Numbered from the stretch's first letter, positions 7,787 through 16,766 are shown. The stretch is 64,000 bases of DNA from Terriglobia bacterium (GCA_020073565.1 JAIQEY010000021.1:30013-94012); one strand, 5' to 3'. Made by a program: numbers and translations. Notes: generated by a model from the letters alone, not told the origin.

Positions 7787-9760
7787 ATGGGCAAGATTCA
7801 CGTCCTTCCGGAACGAGTTGCGAACCAGATCGCCGCCGGCGAGGTGGTGGAACGTCCGGCGTCGGTGGTGAAGGAGTTGCTGGAGAACGCGCTGGATGCG
7901 GGTTCCACGCGCATTCGCATGCTGGTCGAGGCGGGCGGGAAGAAGCTGATCCAGATCACCGACAACGGCTGCGGCATGGTGCGCGATGATGCGATGCTGG
8001 CGTTCGAGCGGCACGCGACTTCAAAAATCAAGGATGCCGACGATCTGCTGAGCGTGTCGACGCTGGGCTTTCGCGGCGAGGCGCTCCCTTCGATCGCCTC
8101 GGTGGCACGTTTGCATCTGGAGACGCGCGCGGAAGAGGAAGCCGCCGGGACCGTGATTGAGATCAATGGCGGAAAGATGATCCGAGTGGAAGAAGCGGGC
8201 CTGCCGCTGGGCACCTCGATCACCATTCGCGATCTCTTCTTTAATACTCCAGCCCGCAAGAAATTCCTGAAGTCGGAATCGACGGAGTTGTCGCACATCG
8301 CGTCGCTGGTAACGCACTATGCCCTCGCGCATCCCGATAAGCATTTCGAGTTGCACTCGGCGACGAATGCCCTGCTGGTGGCGCCGCCGGTGGCCGATCA
8401 TCGCGAGCGCGTGTACCAGGTATTTGGGCGCGAGACCCTGGATCAGTTGATTCCGCTGGCGGCAATGCAACCGCTCGAACGCGTGGGATTGCCGCAGCCC
8501 CCGCCCTGGCGCAGACGAGAGGACGACGCAACGCGGGCAGGAATGCCCGCGCCACACGATTTTGGCGAGCTCCGGTTGCATGGGTTTGTCTCGAAGCCGG
8601 AGATCCAGAAGCTCAATCGCAATTCGATTTTTATCTTTGTGAATGGACGGCTGATTCGCGACCGCCTCATCCAGCATGCGCTCATCGAGGCGTATCGAAA
8701 CATCCTGCCGCCTACCGTGTTTCCGGTGGTGCTGCTGTTTCTGGAGATGCCAACGGCGGAAGTCGACGTGAATGTGCATCCCTCCAAGACCGAGGTACGA
8801 TTCCGGCAGGGGACGGTGGTACACGATTTTGTGCGCGAGGCGGTGCGAGCAGCGCTGATGAAAGCGCGTCCGGTGCCGCAGTTCTTGTCTGAGATCCATG
8901 CGCAGCCGACGGCGACTTCGGCCCTCACGCCCGGAACTCGCGGCGGAGACCCATCCCAGCGGGTCCCGTGGCGCGACTTGTATGAGCCGGCCGCGACTGG
9001 TTTTGCGCTGCAGGCGCCTTCGATTCCGCCTTCCACAGCGCACATTCCATTTGAGGGTGGGATTCCGGTCGAGGCCAATATCGCGGTGTCGCTGGCGCGG
9101 GCACCGGAGACCGCCATTCCCGATCACGGCTGCGCGCCGCCGATTGAGCAGGAGACGCAGACCCCGCCCACGCTGGAATCGCTGCGCACGCTGAGGCCGC
9201 TGGGGCAGATCCGCAACTCGTTCATTCTTGCGGTCAATGAGGATGGGCTATGGATCATCGACCAGCACGTGGCACATGAACGCGTGCTTTTCGAAAGAGT
9301 GTTGCGGCAGCGGGCGGCGCAGCACGTCGAGAGTCAGCGCCTGCTGATGCCGCTGGTGATCGAACTGACTCCGGCGCAGCAAGCTATCTTCAGCGAGATC
9401 GCCGGCGAGTTAGCCCACAACGGCTTCGAAGCCGAACCGTTTGGATCGCGCAGCGTCGCCGTCAAGATTGCGCCCGCTGGAGTGGATGCCTCGCAGATCG
9501 AGCACATGCTGAACGAAATCTTCGAGCAACTCACGCGCGAAGACCAGGCCATCAATCTGGAGGCGGTGCGCACGCGGATCGCGGCGTCGATCGCCTGCCA
9601 TGCCGCGATCAAGGTCAACATGCCGCTCGAGCAAAACAAAATGGAATGGCTGCTGGCCGAACTCGCAAAAACGCAGCACCCCATGACGTGCCCACACGGA
9701 CGACCGGTCGTGTTGCGATACTCCATGCAGGATATTCAGAAGGCGTTCAAGAGAATCTAG
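7787..9760 (+). CDS. mutL: DNA mismatch repair protein MutL (endonuclease type)
   Basis: 657 residues. The N-terminal GHKL ATPase has E33/N34 in KELLENALDAG, DNGCGM and GFRGEAL. The C-terminal domain carries the metal-dependent endonuclease signatures: DQHVAHERVLFE near residue 492 (a DQHA(X)2E(X)4E motif with A changed to V), ACHAAIK, and CPHGRP near 635. It should therefore nick DNA, as in organisms without MutH. Between the ATPase and transducer parts (about residues 230-265) is an unusual stretch encoded partly by a 26-bp dispersed hairpin repeat (8532-8557), giving the peptide RAGMPAPH. A low-complexity linker spans about 370-470. The MutS partner is not in the window. Confidence 0.95.
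   Translation: MGKIHVLPERVANQIAAGEVVERPASVVKELLENALDAGSTRIRMLVEAGGKKLIQITDNGCGMVRDDAMLAFERHATSKIKDADDLLSVSTLGFRGEALPSIASVARLHLETRAEEEAAGTVIEINGGKMIRVEEAGLPLGTSITIRDLFFNTPARKKFLKSESTELSHIASLVTHYALAHPDKHFELHSATNALLVAPPVADHRERVYQVFGRETLDQLIPLAAMQPLERVGLPQPPPWRRREDDATRAGMPAPHDFGELRLHGFVSKPEIQKLNRNSIFIFVNGRLIRDRLIQHALIEAYRNILPPTVFPVVLLFLEMPTAEVDVNVHPSKTEVRFRQGTVVHDFVREAVRAALMKARPVPQFLSEIHAQPTATSALTPGTRGGDPSQRVPWRDLYEPAATGFALQAPSIPPSTAHIPFEGGIPVEANIAVSLARAPETAIPDHGCAPPIEQETQTPPTLESLRTLRPLGQIRNSFILAVNEDGLWIIDQHVAHERVLFERVLRQRAAQHVESQRLLMPLVIELTPAQQAIFSEIAGELAHNGFEAEPFGSRSVAVKIAPAGVDASQIEHMLNEIFEQLTREDQAINLEAVRTRIAASIACHAAIKVNMPLEQNKMEWLLAELAKTQHPMTCPHGRPVVLRYSMQDIQKAFKRI
8532..8557 (-). repeat. 26-bp hairpin repeat embedded in mutL
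   Basis: Read on the minus strand this is GTGTGGCGCGGGCATT followed by CCTGCCCGCG, identical over 26 bp to the intergenic copy at 28824-28849. It has a GCGGGCA/TGCCCGC stem. It is translated in frame as residues about 249-257 of MutL. Confidence 0.85.
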
Positions 9761-9762
9761 TT

Positions 9763-9802
9763 TCGAGCCGCGAGCTACGTGCCTCGAGCTTCGAAAATCG
9801 AG
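9763..9802. repeat. CGAGC-type repeat array
   Basis: Units such as TCGAGCCGCGAGCTACG and CTCGAGCTTCGA follow the mutL stop codon. Same degenerate family as at 551, 10314, 28917 and elsewhere. Confidence 0.55.
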
Positions 9803-9826
9803 ACTGCTGAACAGGCAACGTCAAGT

Positions 9827-10285
9827 TCACTCCCCCTTTGCAATCGGCAGCTCTGAGGCGTGAATGTGGACAATTTTCCACCCCGTTTTGAAATGCTGCC
9901 AGACCAGGGTGCGACGGTTGAGCAGGCCGGGGTGATTGTCGAGATGAAACGTCACGATGGCCACATTGTCGCCGAGCATCTGAATGCGCAGGTCGCGGGG
10001 TTGCAGATCCATATAGGGTGGTTTGCTCTGGTGGCCGCGAATGTCCGCGAATACCTGCCGGAATTCGGACTCGATCTCAGATTTGCTGTCGGCGCGGCGG
10101 ACGAACTTGCGGGGCTGGAACATGGTCGCGTCCTCTGCAAAAAACGCGGTGAAGGGCTCCCATTCAAGACGGTCGAAAACCTGCACAAACTGTGCGAGCG
10201 TTCGGCGAACCTCGGCTTCGGAGTTGGCGGGTTGCGCGAAGCAGGTACTTGCCAGCAAGCAAACCAGAATCAGCGTGCGTTTCAT
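9827..10285 (-). CDS. Secreted NTF2-like (SnoaL/DUF4440-type) protein
   Basis: 152 residues beginning MKRTLILVCLLASTCFAQ, a clear cleavable signal peptide, followed by an NTF2-like cone-fold domain: EAEVRRTLAQFVQVFDRLEWEPFTAFFAEDATMFQP then a C-terminal strand pair ending WQHFKTGWKIVHIHAS. The family is used as enzyme or binding scaffold and no catalytic residue set can be assigned. The longer open frame to 10438 reads through AGC-type repeats and is rejected in favour of ATG 10285. Convergent with mutL. Confidence 0.78.
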   Translation of the reverse strand: MKRTLILVCLLASTCFAQPANSEAEVRRTLAQFVQVFDRLEWEPFTAFFAEDATMFQPRKFVRRADSKSEIESEFRQVFADIRGHQSKPPYMDLQPRDLRIQMLGDNVAIVTFHLDNHPGLLNRRTLVWQHFKTGWKIVHIHASELPIAKGE

Positions 10286-10313
10286 CGCCGTCAGTATAAA
10301 TCGGATGCTAGGT

Positions 10314-10430
10314 GGGAGCTTCGAGCTATGAGCCATGAGCCGCAAGATTCGGGGCTCCGAGCAACCGAATTCTCGGACGTGCGAAAGTGGTCGCTCGTAG
10401 CGCGTGGCTCGTAGCTCAAAGCTGGAAGCC
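10314..10430. repeat. AGCT/CGAGC-type repeat arrays (two blocks)
   Basis: Blocks at about 10314-10345 (GAGCTTCGAGCTATGAGCCATGAGC-like units) and 10391-10430 (GCTCGTAGCGCGTGGCTCGTAGC-like units) occupy the gap between the NTF2-like gene and the winged-helix gene. Same family as other arrays in the window. Confidence 0.55.
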
Positions 10431-10480
10431 TCCAACACAGCACGAGCCTATCAGCGACCGCTGTGTTCTAATCAGAAGCG

Positions 10481-11362
10481 ATGACCGACCTCGAACTCCA
10501 ACTTGCGCGCCAGCAGAAGTGGCATCTGGATGGCCATGCGGTGCGCACGTTGGACGAGGCTCGTTCGTTTCTCGAGTCGGTCGGATTCTGCCTGATGTAT
10601 CCGCTGCGGCCGGCCGTGCTGGTGCCAACTTTCGTGGGTGCATGGGTGGGAGCGGACGACCGATTGCCGACGCAGCAACACGCCTATGCCGATCCGCGCG
10701 CGAAAGAAGCTACGGAACTCATGGTGCGTGCGTTGCGGGACAAAGCCTCCTATGAGGCTCCGTTGTTCGACGAGAACAATGCGTTCCTGCTGGCGGCGTC
10801 GGTGTTTCCATACTTTTATTCCCTCGTGGGCGAGCGCAACCCAAAGCAGCCGCCGGCATCCGGACCGCGGTCTCCCTACTCTCCGCTGGCCTGTGACGCT
10901 TTCGAAATCATCCGGCGGCGCGGGCCGATTTCAAAGACCAAGTTGGGAGAGATGCTGGGCGGAGCGCTTTCGGTTTCGGGCCTGGACCGCGCTCTGAGCG
11001 AACTGTGGGCCAAGCTTCGCATCACGCGCGTCGATTACACCGAGGCAGAGGGGTCAGTATGGGACGAACTGTCGCGCTGGGCGCCGGACGCAGTACGCGA
11101 GGGTGTTGGCATTTCGGTCCCGGAGGCGCTTTCCGCCCTGCTCTCGAAGTATCTGGACTGTGTAGTGGCGATGGAGCAGGCGGAGGTGGAGACTTTCTTC
11201 TCGAATTTTGTTCCGCGGTCACGCGTGAAAGAGGCTGTCAATGCACTGCTGTCGGCGCGGGAGTTGAGCTTCGTGCATGTGGGAAGCAAGTCCCTGCTGC
11301 AGGTGACGCCGCCGAAGCAGGCGTACGTTCCGCGGCCACGTCCACAGAGAGTGGGAAGCTAA
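10481..11362 (+). CDS. Winged-helix protein, probably AlkZ-related
   Basis: 293 residues, no signal peptide. The central and C-terminal parts look like stacked winged helices (GPISKTKLGEMLG; then SRVKEAVNALLSARELSFVHVGSKSLLQV), recalling the HTH_42/YcaQ (AlkZ) group of DNA glycosylases that act on crosslinks and alkylated bases. The catalytic motif of true AlkZ could not be located, so AlkZ-related is a family guess from layout and remembered similarity. If it is right, this would be a DNA-binding or base-excision protein near mutL. It is followed 21 bp later by a membrane protein gene on the same strand. Confidence 0.6.
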   Translation: MTDLELQLARQQKWHLDGHAVRTLDEARSFLESVGFCLMYPLRPAVLVPTFVGAWVGADDRLPTQQHAYADPRAKEATELMVRALRDKASYEAPLFDENNAFLLAASVFPYFYSLVGERNPKQPPASGPRSPYSPLACDAFEIIRRRGPISKTKLGEMLGGALSVSGLDRALSELWAKLRITRVDYTEAEGSVWDELSRWAPDAVREGVGISVPEALSALLSKYLDCVVAMEQAEVETFFSNFVPRSRVKEAVNALLSARELSFVHVGSKSLLQVTPPKQAYVPRPRPQRVGS

Positions 11363-11383
11363 AACCGCCTATGGGGTGAAATC

Positions 11384-11998
11384 ATGGATGAAAAGCCAAA
11401 ATCCACGGGATGGTGGCAGACTCTCCCTGGTATTTTGACGGCAACGGCAGCGATCCTAACTGCTATCGGAGGCTTGATTGTTGCGTTCCACCAAGCCGGA
11501 TTTTTTGACCGAGCAAGTCAGAAGGCTCCTCAGGTTCAGAATGACACCGTCCAGCCGCAGAGAGTAACCGAAAGCCCAAGCGCAACACAGACCATCCCCA
11601 GTGCAACAAAATCCCCGCCAAACGCCTCGACCGCGTCCTACCCGGTAACCCTTCCGGCCGGCACCGAGATAAGAGTCGGGGACGCTGTTTACAAAATCTT
11701 AACTGCGCGGCTCGACCGTTATGCTCCCGGCAAACTTTCGTTGAGATTCGAGGTGCGCATGGTCAACCACGGCCGCTTCCCTGCAAATTTTTGGGGGGCA
11801 TCATTTCGCTTGCTGGTAGACGGCGTACCGCTGGCACCAAACAATTCTCTTAACGAACTGGTGGAGAGTAACAGTGGAAAGGAAGGAGTAGTTGAGTTTG
11901 TGATACCGGACACGGTCCATGACGTAGGACTCCAGGTAGGCGAAGTTGGCGAAGGCAAACCCGCACTTCCTATCCCGCTGAATTCCGGAAAGCCATAA
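11384..11998 (+). CDS. Hypothetical single-pass membrane protein
   Basis: 204 residues: a cytoplasmic N-terminus MDEKPKSTGWWQT, one transmembrane helix (LPGILTATAAILTAIGGLIVAF), a Ser/Thr/Pro-rich linker of about 50 residues, then a beta-rich domain (GTEIRVGDAVYKILTARLDRY, LSLRFEVRMVNHGRFPANFWGASFRL, VEFVIPD) like an immunoglobulin-type DUF4352 fold. The beta domain should face the periplasm. No family could be named. The start has weak ribosome-binding support (GGGGTGAAATC). Its plan resembles the cassette protein at 55693-56415, but no sequence relationship is visible. Confidence 0.7.
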   Translation: MDEKPKSTGWWQTLPGILTATAAILTAIGGLIVAFHQAGFFDRASQKAPQVQNDTVQPQRVTESPSATQTIPSATKSPPNASTASYPVTLPAGTEIRVGDAVYKILTARLDRYAPGKLSLRFEVRMVNHGRFPANFWGASFRLLVDGVPLAPNNSLNELVESNSGKEGVVEFVIPDTVHDVGLQVGEVGEGKPALPIPLNSGKP

Positions 11999-12004
11999 GC
12001 GATC

Positions 12005-12040
12005 GCATCTCGCCGAGCAACGGCTCGGTGCTTCTATTTA
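12005..12040 (+). terminator. Possible weak terminator
   Basis: CCGAGC/GCTCGG stem with AACG loop, followed by TGCTTCTATTT, just after the hypothetical membrane-protein gene. The stem is only 6 bp and the T tract is broken. Confidence 0.3.
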
Positions 12041-12213
12041 TGAGATGCGTAGTAGACAATTCTCGTTCTGGTTTGAATCGTGGGAGCGGGTGGCGACAGC
12101 ATTGCCGTCATGGCTGGTTCCCCCTGTGTTCGGAGCGTGCCCTGAGCGAAGCCGGAGCGTGACCTCTGTGGTTCAGCCCTTGATCGTTCCGCCGTGTACA
12201 ATTCCTTCGCACG

Positions 12214-12906
12214 ATGACCGATCCTTCCTCACGCAAATTGATTATTGCCATTGACGGCCCGGCAGGCGCGGGCAAGAGCACGATCGCCTCCCGCCTCGCT
12301 CGCAAGCTCGGCTACGTAAACCTGGAGAGCGGCGCTATGTACCGGGCGCTGGCCCTGAAGGCCATCGAGTGGGACGCCTCGTTCGAGGACGAGGCAGCCC
12401 TGCTGAAAATGGCGCAGGAGTCGCGCATCACGATGGAGCCGGCGATGGGCGGCAATCGGGTGTTGCTGGACAAGCGCGACATTTCTGCGCGGATTCGCGA
12501 ACGCGATGTGACGGAGGCGGCGTCGAAGGTGTCCGTGCATCCGAAAGTGCGCGAGTGGATGGTGGCTCGGCAGCGCGAGATGGGCCTCGGGGGCGGCGTA
12601 GTGATGGAAGGACGCGATATCGGGACCAAGGTTTTTCCGGATGCCGATCTCAAGATTTTCCTGGATGCCGACCCGGTGATTCGTGAACAGCGACGCATGG
12701 ACCAGCAGAGAGTGAAGGGCGCTCCAGCGCAGGCGATGGCCGCGGAACTTCGCGAGCGCGACCGGAGGGACCGGACCAGGGCGGCTTCTCCGCTGGAGCC
12801 TGCGCCCGACGCCGTGTTGCTGGACTCGACGCACTTAAGTGAGGACGAAGTACTGGAGCGGATCGAGGCACTGGTGAATGGGAAAATTGCGGCCCGTCCC
12901 GCGTAG
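12214..12906 (+). CDS. cmk: Cytidylate kinase
   Basis: 230 residues; phosphorylates CMP and dCMP with ATP in pyrimidine nucleotide supply. The P-loop GPAGAGKST is at about 15-23. The family signatures LESGAMYRA, GRDIGTKVFPDADLKIFLDA and the RDRRDRTR lid arginines follow in order, and the length is normal. ATG 12214 gives the standard N-terminus; the Shine-Dalgarno is weak. In many bacteria cmk sits beside rpsA or ispH, which are absent here. The next gene on this strand starts 89 bp downstream. Confidence 0.95.
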   Translation: MTDPSSRKLIIAIDGPAGAGKSTIASRLARKLGYVNLESGAMYRALALKAIEWDASFEDEAALLKMAQESRITMEPAMGGNRVLLDKRDISARIRERDVTEAASKVSVHPKVREWMVARQREMGLGGGVVMEGRDIGTKVFPDADLKIFLDADPVIREQRRMDQQRVKGAPAQAMAAELRERDRRDRTRAASPLEPAPDAVLLDSTHLSEDEVLERIEALVNGKIAARPA

Positions 12907-12995
12907 CTGGTTTCACTTCGTACTCGTTTCTTGTTTTCGGCCGCCTGTTCCCCCTTTTGCCGCAGTTAAAGAAGCAGCGCAACATGGAGGCTACG

Positions 12996-14273
12996 ATGAA
13001 TCGAAGAATTGGCATGGCACCTTTTGTTCTTTCTCTGTTTCTGGCCATTGTCGCTGCGGCACAGGAACTGCCATCGGTTAAACCCGAATCGGTAGGACTT
13101 TCATCGGAACGACTGGAGCGAATTGGCTCCGTAGTGCAACGCCACATTGCAGACAAGCGAATTGCCGGGGCCGTGACCCTGGTGGCGCGCCGCGGACACG
13201 TGGCCTGGTTCAAGGCGCAGGGCATGGCGGATCGCGAGGCGGGCAAGTCGATGGCCCCCGATTCGATGTTCCGGATCTGCTCGATGACGAAACCCATTAC
13301 CAGCCTGGCCGTGATGATGCTGTACGAAGAAGGCTACTTCCTGCTGGACGACCCGATCTCGAAATACCTGCCCGAGTTCAAGAATCCCAAGGTGCTGGTG
13401 AAACCAGCGTCGGGCGAGGCGTACACAATTCCGGCTGCACGCGAGATCACCATTCGCGACCTGCTGCGGCATACATCGGGCATCACCTACCACTGGAATT
13501 CGGATCTCGGGCCCATGTACAAAAACGCAAATGTCGCGCATGGACTGCTTCCCTACGATGGCACGATCGAAGACAGCGTGAAGCGACTGGCGGCTTTGCC
13601 GCTTCTGTTCAGCCCGGGCGACAAGTGGGAATACAGCCTGAGCGTGGATGTGCTGGGACGGTTCGTAGAGGTCGTCTCCGGCAAGCCGCTGGATGAATTC
13701 TTCCGTACGCGCATCTTCGAGCCTCTGGGCATGAAGGACACGTATTTCTTTCCCCCGGAGAACAAGTTGAATCGGCTGGCTACCGCCTACACCTACTATG
13801 CCGACAAAGGCCTGAGTCGGTTTCCGGATACTCCTATCACCGAGGGGTCGTTTACCTACTCGGCGGACTATCCGGAACATGGTCCCAAGAAATTGTTCTC
13901 AGGCGGTGCCGGATTGGTCTCGACAGCCATGGACTACTTGCGTTTCTGCCAGATGATGCTGGACGGCGGGAAAGTTGGAGCCACGCGACTGGTCAGCCGC
14001 AAATCCGTAGAACTGATGACCGGCGACCAGTTGGGGATGATCAAATCGGATTTTGGCTTCGGGCTTGGGTTCGGCATTTCCGGGGTGAAAGCGCCACTCT
14101 CGGAACTGGGGTCTGCAGGGGAATACAACTGGGGTGGCTTCTTCTATACTGCGTTCACGATCGACCCGAAAGAACAGATGATTGTGATCTTCATGGCGCA
14201 GTTGCATCCGACAGGTGATCTGACACTGGATCGCGAGGTGCATGCGCTGGCGTACCAGGCGATCAATGACTGA
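12996..14273 (+). CDS. Secreted serine hydrolase, beta-lactamase family (class C/EstB-like)
   Basis: 425 residues with a signal peptide (MNRRIGMAPFVLSLFLAIVAAAQ). The SxxK nucleophile motif SMTK is at residues 96-99. A tyrosine of the YxN-type motif sits in WEYSLSVDVLG near 213. The third motif region is WGGFFYTAFTIDP. This set fits the penicillin-binding-protein-like esterases (EstB/DUF-beta-lactamase) better than a true cephalosporinase, where KTG would be expected. Substrate unknown. ATG 12996 is preceded by GGAGG at a five-base spacing, which decides the start over an in-frame start at 12957. A second member of the superfamily follows in the same direction. Confidence 0.88.
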   Translation: MNRRIGMAPFVLSLFLAIVAAAQELPSVKPESVGLSSERLERIGSVVQRHIADKRIAGAVTLVARRGHVAWFKAQGMADREAGKSMAPDSMFRICSMTKPITSLAVMMLYEEGYFLLDDPISKYLPEFKNPKVLVKPASGEAYTIPAAREITIRDLLRHTSGITYHWNSDLGPMYKNANVAHGLLPYDGTIEDSVKRLAALPLLFSPGDKWEYSLSVDVLGRFVEVVSGKPLDEFFRTRIFEPLGMKDTYFFPPENKLNRLATAYTYYADKGLSRFPDTPITEGSFTYSADYPEHGPKKLFSGGAGLVSTAMDYLRFCQMMLDGGKVGATRLVSRKSVELMTGDQLGMIKSDFGFGLGFGISGVKAPLSELGSAGEYNWGGFFYTAFTIDPKEQMIVIFMAQLHPTGDLTLDREVHALAYQAIND

Positions 14274-14373
14274 GCCCTTGCGCACTGTTAGTTGTTCGAT
14301 TTGACGTTGGTTCTGCTGCCCGGGGTCTGGTAACGCCGTCATTCGTCTCCGTCTAACCGGGCGAGGTATCGTC

Positions 14374-15489
14374 ATGTCCCCTGCCCGTTTGATTCTTCTT
14401 GTCTGGTTGCTGCTCTCTTCCGTCGTTCCTCAACAAACTGCGCACGCACAGACTCCGAATGCGGGTTGGCCCAAGGCTTCCCTTGGCGACGCCGGGCTTT
14501 CGGAGACGAAGCTGCGCGCGCTGGACGCTGCCATCCGCTCTGGTGAGTTCAAAAAGATTGGCAGTGTGCTGATTGCGCGCCACGGCGAGCTGGCCTATGA
14601 AGGCTACTTCGAGGGCGATGCCGGGACCCTGCGCGATACGCGGTCGGCCACCAAATCGATCACGGATGTCCTCGTAGGGATTGCCATCGAGGAGCACAAA
14701 CTGAGTGGGGTCGATGCCAAGATCCTCTCACTGCTACCCGAGCGTGCCCGCAAGATTCAGAATCCCGATCCCCGCAAGGCAGAAGTTACGGTCGAGGATT
14801 TCCTGACCATGAGCTCTCCGCTCGAGTGCGACGACTGGAACGATGCATCGCGCGGCAACGAGGAGCGGATGTACGTGGTCGAGGATTGGGCGCAGTTCAT
14901 TCTCGATCTGCCGATTCGCGGGCGGATGCATTTGGGTGAGAAAGTGGAGCCTTCGCGCTACGGACGCTACTTCAGCTATTGCACGGGCGGAGTATTCACC
15001 CTGAGCGAAGTGCTGGAGAAGGCAACCGGCCAGCGCACCGACCGCTATGCGCGCGAGAAATTGTTTGCACCCCTCGGGATCACCAACCTGGAGTGGGTGT
15101 ATTCGCCCATGAACGTTCCGCAGACGGGGGGCGGGTTGCGGCTGACGAGCAGTGATCTGCTGAAGATCGCACAGCTGTACCTGGACGGCGGCCGCTGGCA
15201 CGGGACGCGAATTGTGAGCGAAGGCTGGGTTCGGAACTCGACCACGCCCCATGCACAGATCGACGAGGCAACCGACTATGGATATTTGTGGTGGTTGAAG
15301 TCGTTCAAACGTGGCGAGAAGAGTTATCCGGCATTTTACATGTCGGGAAATGGCGGAAATAAGGTGGTGGTGATCCCGGCGCTTGACATGGTGGTCGTGA
15401 TCACCAGCACAAACTACAACACGCGCGGCATGCACGAGCAGACGGACAAGATTCTGACAGACTATGTGCTGGCAGCGGTGGAGAAGTAA
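14374..15489 (+). CDS. Secreted serine hydrolase, beta-lactamase family
   Basis: 371 residues: signal peptide MSPARLILLVWLLLSS then AHAQ, SxxK motif SATK at 91-94, YxN-type motif as YCTG in YFSYCTGGVFTLSE, and a C-terminal GNGGNK close to the usual KTG position. Resembles 6-aminohexanoate-dimer hydrolase/esterase relatives. Although next to another family member, the two share only motif-level similarity, so this is not a recent duplication. Acts outside the cytoplasm; substrate not predictable. Confidence 0.88.
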   Translation: MSPARLILLVWLLLSSVVPQQTAHAQTPNAGWPKASLGDAGLSETKLRALDAAIRSGEFKKIGSVLIARHGELAYEGYFEGDAGTLRDTRSATKSITDVLVGIAIEEHKLSGVDAKILSLLPERARKIQNPDPRKAEVTVEDFLTMSSPLECDDWNDASRGNEERMYVVEDWAQFILDLPIRGRMHLGEKVEPSRYGRYFSYCTGGVFTLSEVLEKATGQRTDRYAREKLFAPLGITNLEWVYSPMNVPQTGGGLRLTSSDLLKIAQLYLDGGRWHGTRIVSEGWVRNSTTPHAQIDEATDYGYLWWLKSFKRGEKSYPAFYMSGNGGNKVVVIPALDMVVVITSTNYNTRGMHEQTDKILTDYVLAAVEK

Positions 15490-15754
15490 GGTTAGAGATT
15501 CCAATTTTGATCTGTGCATCGAGGAAAGCGCCAGCCGCCTTCAAAGGCAAAGTCGACAACTCTGAGCTCTCAGAGGGATATGTAAGTCGGACCCCCCAAA
15601 AATCCTGTTCACCAACCCAAGTCATGGTCATCCGTGAAATGTTTACAAAATGTTTACACCGCCGAATTCTTAGCTTGCGGGATACTTAAAGAGTGGAGGT
15701 GCGTCGGGCGTTTTGTTGACAACTACCAACTTGGAGCGCAACGGGAGGATCCCG
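15490..15754. other. Intergenic leader with tandem 11-bp repeat
   Basis: 265 bp without a gene. It contains the ATGTTTACA tandem repeat (15639-15660), a TTGACA at about 15714 with no convincing -10 partner, and a GGGAGG ribosome-binding site just before 15755. Confidence 0.4.
15639..15660. promoter_or_regulatory. Tandem 11-bp direct repeat, possible operator
   Basis: ATGTTTACAAA is followed immediately by ATGTTTACACC. Two near-identical 11-bp units in tandem place the same bases on one DNA face, as for a cooperative binding site. It lies about 95 bp upstream of the small gene at 15755. Confidence 0.35.
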
Positions 15755-16159
15755 ATGAGTTTCGTGATGGAGTTCGACGCAAAGAACAACATCCTGCGCG
15801 TGACTCCAATAGGCCGAGTTACAGACGCCATTCTGACGGATATCTACGCAACCGTGGCAAGATATGTGGCGTCCCACCCACCGTGTCGAGGCATTACCGA
15901 CTTTTCGGAGGTGACGGAGCTTGAAGTTTCCAGCAACGCCATCAGGAGACTGGCACGAATTTCCCCCGCATTCCCGGCCGGATACATGCGGGTCCTTGTC
16001 GCTCCGAAAGGGCACGTTTACGGAATGGCGCGCATGTTTCAGATGCTGGGCGAAGAAACTCGCCCTGATTTGCACATAGTTCACACGATGGACGAGGCGC
16101 ACGGTTTGCTTGGGGTGAAATCACCAGAGTTTAGCCCCGTAAGCTCCAATCAGGAGTGA
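15755..16159 (+). CDS. Conserved-type hypothetical cytoplasmic protein
   Basis: 134 residues from ATG 15755, supported by GGGAGG eight bases upstream; an upstream TTG at 15713 is possible but less good. Alternating strands and helices (FDAKNNILRVTPIGRVTDAILTDIYATVARYV, CRGITDFSEVTEL, MRVLVAPKGHVYGMARMFQML) resemble a STAS-like or other alpha/beta sandwich, which is only a fold impression. No signal peptide or transmembrane segment. Converges tail-to-tail with the next gene, the two stops being only 1 bp apart. Confidence 0.65.
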   Translation: MSFVMEFDAKNNILRVTPIGRVTDAILTDIYATVARYVASHPPCRGITDFSEVTELEVSSNAIRRLARISPAFPAGYMRVLVAPKGHVYGMARMFQMLGEETRPDLHIVHTMDEAHGLLGVKSPEFSPVSSNQE

Positions 16160-16160
16160 T

Positions 16161-16622
16161 CTACCTCGGCGCTGGGCTGGAGTTGCCCATATCGACCACG
16201 ACCTTCCACGAGCCGCCTTTCTGTTTCTTCCAGATTGAGGTGTATTTGCCGTAGTAGGTGACCGGCTTGCCTTCTTTGTCCTTAGACTTGAACACGTAGT
16301 TGCCATAGGTGTAGCCGAGGTCGCCGGAAGCAGCCATGTCGGCTTTGACAGGAGTCCAAGTCAGCGACGTGCCTTCGGACCAAGCCGGCTGCTTGCGGAT
16401 GTCGTCTTTGGTGGAGATGCCGCCGCCCTCTTCGAGTTCGACTCCATCGTCGGCGAAGTAGGTGACGAAGGCCGCGCGGCCCTGTTCGGCAACGGCTTTG
16501 GCAAAGTCGGCCTCGAGTTGGACCAGGAGATCGGAGCCTTGGGCGGGTTTTTGTTTGGTGGCGAAGGATGAAGTTGACAGCAAGCTGGCGAGAAGCAGGA
16601 AAACGACTGCCGATATTTTCAT
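16161..16622 (-). CDS. Secreted DUF4440/NTF2-like protein
   Basis: 153 residues. Signal peptide MKISAVVFLLLASLLSTSSFA, then LVQLEADFAKAVAEQGRAAFVTYFADDGVELEEGG and GKYTSIWKKQKGGSWKVVVDMGN, the typical start and end of DUF4440 NTF2-like domains. ATG 16622 has AGGAA at good spacing; the longer frame to 16829 would overlap the promoter of the divergent PD40 gene. Same fold class as the protein at 9827-10285. Function unknown; exported. Confidence 0.82.
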   Translation of the reverse strand: MKISAVVFLLLASLLSTSSFATKQKPAQGSDLLVQLEADFAKAVAEQGRAAFVTYFADDGVELEEGGGISTKDDIRKQPAWSEGTSLTWTPVKADMAASGDLGYTYGNYVFKSKDKEGKPVTYYGKYTSIWKKQKGGSWKVVVDMGNSSPAPR

Positions 16623-16766
16623 GAAAGTTCCTGTCGCCGCAGCAGCGGCAAAACTACTGGGACAAAATCCGGCGATTAAATTACCACGTTTGCAGGCGGC
16701 GAACGAAGCGATGGCACTGCCGCGTGTCGGAGTGAGCACTGAGGCTGCTACACTTTCTCTCCAGAT

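Noticed and set aside
12996..15489. Beta-lactamase resistance genes
   Set aside because: Both proteins have SxxK motifs but the other motifs fit esterase/peptidase relatives; no evidence for antibiotic hydrolysis.
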